Part shown: positions 41,367 to 50,892 of the stretch, one piece after another
Layout of the letters: each line of letters opens with the position of its first letter
Position numbering within the stretch: position 1 is the first letter of the stretch
Assembly (NCBI GenBank): GCA_021292165.1
Contig: JAHFWL010000408.1
Span: forward strand, 62,001-126,000
Reading direction: 5' to 3'
From: Shinisaurus crocodilurus
Lineage: Eukaryota; Chordata; Lepidosauria; Squamata; Shinisauridae
Length of the DNA: 64,000 nucleotides
Made by a program: the position numbers and the translations under genes
The notes under the pieces: generated by a model
Database searches by the model: none
The model's input: the letters and a program-made list of their open reading frames with translations, nothing else
What the model was told of the DNA's origin: nothing

Positions 41367-42609
41367 TGTGAAGGACCAGCACCTGGGTCCTTTGCGTGAG
41401 TTCGGCGCTTAACGGGTTAACCGGTGCAGCGTTACAGCCCGTACAAGCGAAAGAAACCACCTAAGAGGCCTTCTCACAAACAAAAGGAAACTCAGCCTTT
41501 GAACTGCCAAACAAGGCTTTTATTTTATTTACACAGGATATGGAGCGGAACTAACAGCTTTCTAGGAAATACTACAACATCAATAAGACCTGACATGACC
41601 TTTAAGTTTATCAATGACAGGCTCCCAGGCTTTTGGGTGGTCCCGGTTGTGTCCCACCCGCTGACAGACATCACAGGACCGACAGTACTCGTTGACTTCG
41701 TTCGCCACCATGGGCCAGTAAAAACCTTCTGTCACTCTGGCAAGTGTCCACTTTTGTCCCAAGTGGCCCCCCCAGGCTACATCATGGGCTAACTGCAGTA
41801 CAGCCTGGCGATACCTGGAGGGCACAACTAATTGCCTCTTTCGTGACTGGAGACCAAGTTCCGTTTTTGGGCTAAACTCCCTGTAAAGGGCCCCCGCTTC
41901 CCACAAGAACCTCTCTGACAGGTCTACTGCCCCACATGCTTGGCCGGCCCGATCCCAGCATTCTTGGAGGGACGGGTCATGCCGCTGTTCTTCCTGGAAA
42001 GCCTTTTGAGTCCCAAAATCTTGGGCCATTGGGGCGAACCCCCCTTGGCCATCCTCCTTAACCGGAGCCGGGGGAGGCGGCAACGAACGTTTGACTGCCG
42101 GTGCAGTCAGTTAATTAGTCAGTTACCTTAGATCAGAGACGTCACGCTAGTCAGTTTCAGCCTAACTCCGGGTCTGTCCGATCCGGGGAAGGAAACAGCT
42201 TACTCCAGCCGCTGCTGGAGGGTGGTTCATACTCAAAAGCACCCTGGGTCCCCAACAACCAACAAAAGGAGGGGAGAGGGGTTTTCTAACTCTGTGTTTT
42301 CCGCTCTCCCACCCCTTAGGTCAGGTGGGGCTATTGCCTGCCCCTTCGTGTCAGGTGGGCTTATTCCTGCCCGGGAAGAAGGTGACGTATTGGATACTTT
42401 ACAGCTCTTTGAGACTGCCCTGTTAGGTTGATGGTCTTGATGGTCCTTTCCTGGGTTTTGTGGATTACAAGCGAGATCCTCCATTGCTGGAATGCCGGTC
42501 TGTCTGGCTGCTTCCCTGTAACCCAATCTCCCCTTCTCGCCCCCCTCCCCTGGAGGACAGAGACTGGTGTGTGCGTGTACATGTATACTCGTGTCAGGCT
42601 TTCTCCACA
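41367..42609 (-). repeat. Gmr1-like element 5' LTR (1243 bp, carries internal pol insert)
   Basis: Same ends as the 3' LTR (..TTTCTCCACA at 42,609). Longer by about 480 bp because of the pol piece at 41,631-42,104. The stretch 41,367-41,630 is more diverged from its partner (roughly 13 substitutions and two gaps counted by eye) than the stretch after 42,112. Confidence 0.9.
41631..42104 (-). repeat. Duplicated pol fragment inside the 5' LTR
   Basis: 474 bp nearly identical (about five differences seen) and co-oriented with 39,032-39,507, which encodes the protease-integrase spacer and integrase zinc finger. Junctions: LTR sequence CTCCCAGGC runs into TTTTGGGTGG; CTGCCGGTGC runs into AGTCAGTTA. 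The left LTR has TAGTGCATTTGGATTAGTCA at this place. Confidence 0.92.
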
Positions 42610-43019
42610 ATTATTATTATTATTATTATTGCAAAAAGGGATTTTTTAAAAAGGGTATTTGTTGTGGTTACATACAGAGCTGTTCTTGGTGACTGAAAGG
42701 ATTACTCTGTATTAGTGGTACGCCAAAAACAAACAGGAGACGGCTTGAGTGCAGATGGAGAGGAACTCCTAGTAGTGGATACCACCAAGCCCTGGTATGT
42801 GCCTACAGTCCTTTATATTTAGGGGCAGTGAAGCAGGCAAAGAAACTGCCTCTATTCAATCTTTTTTTTTGTTGCCCAGCAGAGCTCTTTTGGGTTGTCT
42901 GGAGCCTATTATATGCTGGCCCCAAGGACATCCTGGACCCCGCTGAGGCCCGCTACAATATATTTGCTAGGCACTGACAGAAAAAATCTCTTGCATCCCC
43001 CGGGACTTGGACTCCAATG
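42610..43019 (+). other. Unit C intron 1 after the Gypsy insertion
   Basis: Opens with an ATT microsatellite (42,610-42,630) and then follows unit A from about 515 onward. No gene. Confidence 0.6.
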
Positions 43020-43800
43020 TTAGAGCTGACAGTGTATTGCCATCAATACGCTGATGACGCACAGCCCTTTTTCTCCTTTTCATCTTCAGCAGCTGAGGCC
43101 GTGGATGTGCTAAACCGGTGCCTGGCCACGACAATGGACTGGATGAGGGCTAACAAACTGAGGCTCAATCCAGACTGGACTGAGATGCAGTCAGTGGATG
43201 GTTCCCCTGACCGGATGGAGGGTGTTCAACCTGTAATGGATGGGGTGGCACTCCCCTTGAAGGAGCAGGTTCGTAGCTTGGGGGTCCTCCTTGGGCCATC
43301 TTTGTCACTTGAGGATCAAGTGGCCTCAGTGGCACAGAGTGCCTTCTACCAGCTCTGGCTGGTATCCCAGGTTGCCCATATTTGGACAGGGATAGCCTGG
43401 ATTCAATAATCTATGTTCTGGGAATCTCTAAATTAGACTACTGTAATGCACTCTACATAGGGCTGCCATGGAAGACTATTCAGAAGCTGCAGCTTGTCCA
43501 AAATGCAGTAGCCAAACTAAGAGGCAGGACTAGTAGGTCTAAACATATAACACCAGTTCTGGCCCATTTGCTTCCGTGCCCGATTCCAGTTGCTTGGTCC
43601 CGCGTCCAACATCTGAGTCCTTCCTTTGCTTGCCACCTCCAGGGAGGCCTGGAGGGCGGTAACAAACGGGGGCCTTTTCTGTGGTAGCCCCCAACTGTGC
43701 AACGAGCTCCACACTGAGGTGGCGCCAGCTCTACTATCCTTTAGGGGCCTTGTTATACCTGCCCCCTCTGTAGAGGCAGTGAACAACTCTAAATAGCACA
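43020..43800 (+). mobile_element. L2-like LINE fragment, unit C intron 1
   Basis: Same insertion and almost the same sequence as in unit A, including HQYADDAQP and LDYCNALYIGLP. The in-frame stop seen in A after LRLNPD is Trp here (LNPDWTEMQ). Still broken at TGIAWIQ-stop. Confidence 0.8.
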
Positions 43801-44318
43801 TGGGGTGGTGGTGGTTATATCAACTGGTTAAACAGGGCGTGTCGTATTAACTGTTTTTTAGTCATTTGGGTCGTATTTAAATTTGGTTTTTAAAACAATG
43901 TCCAGGCAGTTTTGCCTAAGAGAGGCTGAAGGAGAATACAGCAGTAGCAGGATGCCTGATGGGGAGGGGTGTGGTGGGGGCTTTGGAAGAGGAATGGGCA
44001 GGGGGCTCAATGGGAGGCTGAGAGTGGGAGCTGGTTTGGACGGGGAGGAACGTTGGGGTGCGCGGAGGATGCTGCATCCTCTGACATTTAAGCCCATGAA
44101 AGGAGTTTTGGTTGGTGGCTCCCAGGCAAAGACACCTCCCCAACCCACGTCTCCATTTTCTCTTTGAGTCTTGGCATGTGCCTGCCTTTCCTTCTGTAAC
44201 GGGACCTGGTTGCTACCTGGAGTCCTTGCCCTTCTTGCCTTGACAGGGTAATAATTCTTTTACAGGTCTTGACTTTGCAGAGCTTCATTAGCACCGCTCT
44301 TTGCTGCACAGATCAAAG
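43801..44318 (+). other. Unit C intron 1, 3' part and SCAN exon 5' UTR
   Basis: Conserved spacer ending in TTCTTTTACAG at about 44,265; the exon's 5' UTR runs to the ATG at 44,319. Confidence 0.5.
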
Positions 44319-44732
44319 ATGGACAAGCAGGACTCTGCTACTGCTGAAGCAGGAAGAGGCCACGATGCCATCAGGACTGGGAGTGCTAGTGAAACCTGGG
44401 AAACTACTGGACAGAAGATGCTGGGCCAGGAAATGGTCAGCTCAGATGTGCGGCGCCAGCGTTTCAGGCAGCTCCGCTACCAGGAGGCTCAGGGCCCCCG
44501 AGAGGTCTGCACCCAGCTCCACCATCTCTCCCGTCAGTGGCTGAAGCCAGAGCGACACACCAAAACTCAGATGGTGGACTTGGTAATCCTGGAGCAGTTC
44601 CTGAGCATCCTGCCCCTGGAGATGTCGAGCTGGATGAGGGAATGTGGGGCGGAGACCAGTTCCCAGGCGGTGGCCCTGGCAGAAGGCTTCCTCCTAAGCC
44701 GGGAGGAGGAGAAGAAGCAGGAGGAGCAGCAG
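44319..44732 (+). CDS. Gene C coding exon 1: SCAN domain
   Basis: 138 codons; donor GTGAGA at 44,733. Private changes: Glu to Lys at residue 3 (MDKQDS), Arg-Arg before the SCAN core (DVRRQRF), Val-to-Met in SWMRECGAE, Asn-to-Thr in HTKTQMVDL. Core otherwise intact. Confidence 0.93.
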
Positions 44733-46309
44733 GTGAGAGCATTGCATCCTGGGAGCTCCAAGGGGTCAAGCCTGTGAGCGGGGACATCCCAAAACTCTCT
44801 CTGCAAATTACCCGACTTTTTACTGAAATTCTCTGAGGAGGGATCTCCCATGCCCCCTGCCCCAAGAGTATCATTTCTGTATTCTCTTCTCATGGCATGT
44901 CTTGGATCCACATTACGTTTCAGGTAGAGCATCTGTGTGCCGAAGTGGGGCCTGATTTCCGTGCCGCCTGCAGAGTCCCCTGCGAACAGGCATCGAGCAG
45001 GAGAGTGATGGAGGTGCCACCTCACAGGGTAAGTATTAGCTGCGGGGTTGGGGGAGCATGAAAGAAATCCTTGGGCTGCTTTTATTTCCCCCCCCCCCTC
45101 AGGTATTTTTGGTGGGTGGGGGGAAGAAACCTGTCTCCAGCCTTTTTCACAGTTATTCAATAACTGAAGACGTTAAACATGGAAATCTGCACTTTGAATT
45201 GTGGCCAAGAGCCCAACTGGGGAGAGATGCATTTCACCCAATCGCCCTAAAGCATCCAGACTGCAAATAAAGGATAAGACACCTCCGAATGCACATGCCT
45301 GTGTTCTTACACTTGCATCACTTAAGCTGCAGTCCTGTGTATTTTCCTGAGAAGGAAGTCCAGTTGTGTTCAAAGGGGCTTATTAGCTAGTAAGTGTGTT
45401 CAGGATGTCCTCTTGCCGAGGATGTGCCTCCAGGGGCCGGGGGGGGGGGGGGCTTGTGGTAGTGGGAAAAGTGATCCTTAGGCAGCTGTGTTTGTGATGG
45501 GCATACATAGCTTACATAGCTATACACCATCTCCAGGATCAGAGGCAGTTGCTGGGGAACATGGGCGGGAGGTTGTTGTTGCACTCATGTCCTGCTTGTG
45601 AGTTTCCATGTGCAGTTGGTTGACCTGTGTAAACAGAAGAGTGATGGACATTTGGCCTGATCCAGAATGGCCCTTCTTATGGTCATATGTTCGTAGGACT
45701 GTCATCTTAATCTCCAAGACAAGCATACGCTCCCGGTTTCCTTTCTCTCTCAGAGGGGATGGAGTGATGCCAGGAATCAATCCTCAACCACCGCTTCTTC
45801 TTTGTGATGGTGTGGGAGCGGATCAGGTCGGGAGAAGGATCCCTTGGGTGCCCCTGTCCCCCGTTCACCTCGCTGGGCAATAGCCCTCGGATGCTGTTCT
45901 TCCCCTGTAATTGGTCTTGAGAGGCGTGCTTCCCCAGATCCTGAAGGTTGCCATCATGAGTAGTAGCCCTTTGGTAACCTCTAAAAGGAAGGCTATAAAT
46001 GCCACTCCTGGATGCTTAAATCGTCCACTATGCCCAGCCAACTCACTTGAAGCAGCCTTTTGGATTTTGTTACTGGACGATCTTTACATTAGGTGTGAGG
46101 AGGAAATGTTGATGTTTTTCCCATCCAGGGTCTGGTGCCCTTTGAGGAGATCGCTGTGTCCTTCAGCAAGGAGGAGTGGGCGCTGCTGGATCCTGACCAG
46201 AGAGCCCTGCACAGGCAAATCATGGAGGAGAATCGTGGGATCGTGGCCTCTCTCGGTAAGACTCCCTCTTTCCCTGGCTGACAATAATATCTCTTTACAA
46301 ATGCAGTGA

Positions 46310-46344
<35 letters not shown>

Positions 46345-49300
46345 GGAATGTTAGTAATTTTCCCCCCATTCTCTATATTCATTGAAGCATTTTTAGGCTA
46401 CCTTTCGGTCATGTCCCTCAAAAGTGGCATATGCAAGCAAAGGAGGATGCATTAAAATAATCCAGTCATTATACACTGTTACAACAGGAGCCTCAGGACA
46501 CCGGGCTCAGCCATACCAGAAACATTTCCAGGAGACACATTCAGACCTCTCAGGAGTCTCAAAAACCAGCAGCACAACCACCGTGATTAGGGAAAGGCAG
46601 CCGAGGACAGGCACGCTTTTAAGGCCTGCAGTGGAGGGGCCCGTGTGCAATTCGATGGTGTATCCCAGCATCTCAGGATCCCTTCTTTTCGGTCTAGCAG
46701 GATTTGTCCTCTCAGGAGGAGGGAGGCTCGTGTCATAGGAACATCAGAAGCTGCCTTCTACTGAGTCAGGCCCTTGGTCCCTCTAGCCCAGTAGTGTTGA
46801 CAGTGACAGGCAGTAGCAGCTCTCCTGGGTTTCTTGCAGGATTCTTTCCTAGCCCGACCTAGAGAAGCCAGGGATCGAACCTGCAACCTTCCACGTGCAA
46901 AGCATGTGCTCTATCCCACTGAGATGTGGTCCCTCTCTACAGCTCCTGGTCTTCTCAGGCAGTCATCCACCCAAGCACTCACTAGGCCCAACCCTGCTTA
47001 GCTTTCGAGATCAGGCTGTTCAGGGCTGTTCAGATGTCCGCTACTCAGAAGGTCCCGTGCCACACATCATAGGCAGAGTGAGAAAGCAGAGCCGGGCAGC
47101 CAAGGATGATGTTCACGTGTTGAGAGGCTCACCTGGGACTGGTCCTTCCTGTGTCAAGACAAAGTTGGAATGGATTCAATCGACTTTATCCATAAAGAGT
47201 GAGGAACTTTTTTAAATTTATTTTTTATTCTGACTTTCAACAGAGCAAAACCATAAAAGGGAAAAAAAGAAAGAAAAGGGAAAGAAATATAATGTTCTTA
47301 TATAAATTTAAATAAAGCACTTACAATAAATTCATTGATGATTCTGGCATAGACACGGAAACCTACAGCCCGTGAGATTCAGTGATCAACTTATTCAAGT
47401 TTAACTTTGTCATGTGAGAGATGTCTCTGGGAATATGCATTCCCAAATGAGTAATAAACTCTGGGCAGCATCAGAATTGACTGTTGAACATCAGCCTTTT
47501 GGGCTGGGCCAGGAAAGGCCGGGAGCCGTAGACTCAAGCTGTGATTAACGTGGCAACCAGCTTAGAATGGACAGGAGCAGCTTTATCCGTAAACTGCTGA
47601 GCAAGTTGATCCCAGTGGGGAGTGGGCTCCGGTAAGGAGGGTACCTTCATTCCTCAGGTCCCATGGTGGGTTTGGATACCACAGGCTCCACTGGATGGTG
47701 CTGAGTCCATAACGGTAGGAGAGAAATATGCTATCTTTGCCACCAACACCACCATAGCTCAGACGTTAAAATGAGCATATTTAACTTATGTACATAATTT
47801 ATGGGGCACTGAAGAAGAAAAGGTTCTCTGCCACTCTTGATGGCTCTTCTCCTTTCTCTTTTTATCTGGATTTGCATCCTAATGTTGCTCCAAATAGCTC
47901 ATAACATCATGCCTCACACTTACCTGCACACTTACCTGCACACTTACCTGCACAACAACCCTGTGAGGTAGGCGAGGATAAGAGAGAGTAACCGGTCCCG
48001 CAGCATCCAGAAAAATTCATGTCTGAGCTGGGAGCAGAGCCCAGGACTCTCTGGTCCCAATCCATTGCTCTTGATTTCACCAACTCTAAGTCAATGCCAG
48101 GCGAAAGAGGCTGTTAGGCACATAGTAAGAACTGCCTCCAGTCTCGGTGTTCAGAGTTCTTCCTTCTATCACAATAGTCAACTGAAATCATTCAATGATT
48201 TGAAGCTCTATTTCTAACTCAGGCTTTTACCGAATTCTTGTCTTCATTCTAGAAAGTGACTGGTGTGAAATGGAGAATGAGAGAGAACCATTTGGGATGT
48301 TCCCGAAAACAAACAGATGTAACAATAGGGAACCTCAGAGAAGGGAAAGTGAACTAAATCAGAAGAGGAGGAATAAATCCTTTGTTTCTCAGGGCACTGA
48401 TTATGATGATATCTCAGTGGAAGAAAAACTGGCTAAAAAACAGGAAAATTATGTGTGCTCTGTGTGTGGGAAAACCTTCAAGTCTAAATCAAGCCTCAAT
48501 GTTCATTGTAAAATCCATACAGGGGAGAAACCACATCAGTGCTTGGAGTGTGGAAACAGTTTCAGTAAAAAGACAAATCTCACTACTCATGAAAGAATTC
48601 GCACAGGGGAGAAACCATATCAATGTTTAGAGTGTAGAAACAGATTCAGTTGGAAGTCACAACTCTCTTCTCATCAAAGAATTCACACAGTGGAGAAACC
48701 ACATGAATGCTTGGAGTGTGGAAAGAGATTCAGATCGAAGACACAGCTCACTTCTCATGAAATAATTCACACAGGGGAGAAACCACATCAATGCTTGGAG
48801 TGTGGAAAGAGATTCATTCGGAAGACACAGCTCACTTCTCATCAAAGTATTCACACAGGGGAGAAACCATATCAATGCTTGGAGTGTGGAAAGAGGTTCA
48901 GTCGGAAAACATGTGTGACTTCCCATCAAAGAATTCACACAGGGGAGAAACCATATCAATGCTTGGACTGTGGAAAGAGCTTTAGTCAGAAGAAACATCT
49001 TACTTCTCATGAAAGAATTCACACAGGGGAGAAACCACATGAATGCTTGGAGTGTGGAAGGAGATTCAGTCAGAAGACACATCTCACTTCTCATGAAAGA
49101 ACTCACACAGGGGAGAAACCACATCAATGCTTGGAGTGCAGAAAAAGATTCAGTAGAAAGACACAGCTCACTTCTCATCAAAGAACTCACACAGGGGAGA
49201 AACCATATGAATGCCTGGAGTGTGGAAAGAGATTCAGTAAGAAGACAACTCTCACTTCTCATCAAAGAACTCACACAGGGGAGAAACCACATCAATGCTT

Positions 49301-49847
49301 GGAGTGCGGAAAGAGATTCAGTAAGAAGACAACTCTCACTTCTCATCAAAGAACTCACACAGGGGAGAAACCACATCAATGCTTGGAGTGTGGAAAGAGA
49401 TTCAGTTCGAAGACACATCTGACTTATCATCAAAGAACTCACACAGGGGAGAAACCATATGAATGCTTGGAGTGCGGAAAGAGATTCAGTTGGAAGACAC
49501 ATCTCACTACTCATCAAAGAACTCACACAGGTGAGAAACCATATCAATGCTTGGAGTGTGGAAAGAGCTTCAATCAAAAGATAAGTCTGACTTTTCATCA
49601 AAGAATTCACACAGGGGAGAAACCATATCAGTGCTTGGAGTGTGGAAAGAGCTTCAATCAAAAGATAAGTCTGACTTTTCATCAAATAATTCACACAAGG
49701 GAGAAACCATATCAGTGCTTGGAGTGTGGAAAGAGCTTCATTCGGAAGACACATTTGACTTCTCATCAAAGAAGTTACACAGTTGTGAAACCATATAAAT
49801 GCTTGGATCATGAAAAGAACTTTGATTTGAGGAAAAGCTACACGTAA
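44319..49847 (+). CDS. Gene C: SCAN-KRAB-C2H2 zinc-finger protein (exons 44319-44732, 44924-45028, 46129-46255, 48253-49847)
   Basis: The only unit with an uninterrupted finger exon to the array end. Exons join in frame to 746 aa: SCAN (about 44-128), linker (139-173), KRAB-A (174-215), spacer, then 15 good C2H2 modules and two degenerate ones. Nuclear DNA-binding regulator by family; target not predictable without computation. Its first intron carries the antisense Gmr1-like element, so transcription of gene C and of the element would oppose each other. The terminal TAA is shared with gene A but not with B, where the frame runs further, so it is a derived shortening. Confidence 0.88.
44924..45028 (+). 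CDS. Gene C coding exon 2: SCAN-KRAB linker
   Basis: 35 codons with donor GTAAGT at 45,029. Reads [18 protein letters not shown]; Pro-to-Arg and Pro-to-Ala changes relative to the other copies. Confidence 0.85.
45029..46128 (+). other. Unit C intron between linker and KRAB exons, with L3/CR1-like LINE tail (about 45,500-45,695)
   Basis: Full-length version of this intron without large private insertions; useful as the empty-site reference for the insertions in A (TIR element), B (CR1) and D (LINE). G runs at 45,440-45,452. No gene. Confidence 0.6.
46129..46255 (+). CDS. Gene C coding exon 3: KRAB-A box
   Basis: 127 nt, acceptor CCATCCAG, donor GTAAGA. As in A and B (EI for DV, MEE for MLE) but with Cys to Arg in [10 protein letters not shown]. 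Confidence 0.92.
46256..46724 (+). other. Unit C intron after KRAB exon, first part
   Basis: GTA microsatellite at about 46,313-46,345, longer than in A or B. Otherwise collinear; no gene. Confidence 0.5.
46725..47045 (-). mobile_element. Chimeric 5S/tRNA SINE (unit C copy)
   Basis: Same insertion as 5835-6165 with the same order: 5S-like (about 47,030-46,940), tRNA-like (GGGATCGAACCTGCAACCTT on the + strand, near 46,872), tail to about 46,725. Confidence 0.7.
47046..48252 (+). other. Unit C intron before the finger exon
   Basis: Collinear with A and B. Private triplication of the 12-mer ACTTACCTGCAC at 47,918-47,954. MIR-like remnant to about 48,080. Ends CTTCATTCTAG. Confidence 0.5.
48253..49847 (+). 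CDS. Gene C coding exon 4: spacer plus finger array
   Basis: Modules start at [17 protein letters not shown]. Module 2 has Arg for the last His ([11 protein letters not shown]). Modules 10 and 11 share the helix KKTTLTS, modules 14 and 15 share QKISLTF. Module 16 ends RSYTVVKP (Tyr for the last His) and module 17 is degenerate ([15 protein letters not shown]). DNA-contact residues vary mainly at -1 and +3, so the predicted site would be repetitive triplets. Confidence 0.94.
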
Positions 49848-50129
49848 CATCAAGGAACTCACATAGGGGAGATATTATATCAATTCGTGATCACAATTTA
49901 ACTCGTATTTCATGTTGAAAAACCCATGTACGCGGTGCACTCTATACAGTAAATGAATGCAGGCATGGAGCCATATTTATGTGCTGAAGCTAAAGCAACA
50001 AAGAAATATTAATGTAGTTATGCTTTGTTTCTCGTAAATTAATGCATAGAGAGATATATTGAACTAGTTAGTATCTTCCTAGATCACATGGCTGGTTTGA
50101 TTTTATCACTTACCGGTAAGTGTTCCTGT

Positions 50130-50385
50130 GTTGCAAATCTCTTTTATGTATTTATTTTGTTTATTATATTTATACCCCGCCTTTTTTCATGCAAGGAACC
50201 CAAGGCGGCTTACATAATCCTCCTCCTCTCTATTTTATCCTCACAACAACCCTGAGAGGGTTAGGCTGAGAGGCAATGACTGGCCCAAAGTCACCCAGTG
50301 AGTTTTATGGCCGAGCGGGGATTTGAACCCGGATCTCCCGAGTCCCAGTCCAACACTCTTAACCACTACGCCACACTGGTTAGGA
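50130..50385 (-). mobile_element. tRNA-derived SINE with MIR/L2-like tail (unit C)
   Basis: Same insertion as 9905-10,158; B box GGGTTCAAATCCC on the minus strand, tail GGCGGGGTATAAATATAA. Confidence 0.75.
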
Positions 50386-50508
50386 TGAAGCAGATTTCCA
50401 CCCCTTATGCACAGCCTTCTTATTGAAACTTGTTATCACCACGTGGGTTGCTAAACCCTGCTGAAAGGCTCTAAAAAGGAACAGATTGTCCATACAAGGT
50501 TTAAAACT

Positions 50509-50514
50509 AATAAA
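50509..50514 (+). terminator. Candidate poly(A) signal, gene C
   Basis: AATAAA about 660 bp after the stop, conserved with unit A. Confidence 0.35.
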
Positions 50515-50892
50515 GACATATTAGTTTTACTTACAGTCTGTTTATTCATATATGCAGGATGCATATAGGCTGACTAGAGTCTTTAGTGTTAAAGGTCCGC
50601 TTCATTGGAGATCACTGGCTGGAAGCCAGCTCAGACTGTGCATCCATCAGGTTGGAGGGAGAGAGAGAGCTGGCCACAGAGAGGCCAGAAGTAGGGAGGA
50701 GGGGCTTGAAAACATGCACCCTGGGGACTGTTCAATTAACCTTCCCACTCTGACTAGTAGTTACATTACCTCGTTGACTTAAGCAGGCAATATTACAATT
50801 TCCATCATTTTCTGCACTTTTTTCAGCTCTACAATGTCCTTTTTTTAGGTGTGACCCAGAACTGTACCCAGTATTCTAAGTGCAGTTGCACT

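Larger units (their letters stand above)
35839..42609 (-). mobile_element. Gmr1-like Ty3/Gypsy LTR retrotransposon, 6.77 kb
   Basis: Minus-strand element with two LTRs (35,839-36,599 and 41,367-42,609), TG...CA ends and a 5-bp ATTAT duplication on both sides (35,834-35,838; 42,610-42,614; low information because the site is ATT-rich). Coding order is gag, protease, integrase, then RT and RNase H. Integrase before RT is the hallmark of the Gmr1-like group, unlike other Gypsy elements. It sits antisense in intron 1 of gene C. Inactivated by a frameshift near 38,520 and a motif A Asp-to-Asn change; LTRs differ by a few percent plus a 474-bp insertion. Old enough to have diverged, young relative to the L2 and SINE layers. 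Confidence 0.93.
49848..50520 (+). other. Gene C 3' flank / likely 3' UTR
   Basis: Collinear with 9619-10,290 behind gene A, including the SINE and AATAAA. Confidence 0.5.
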
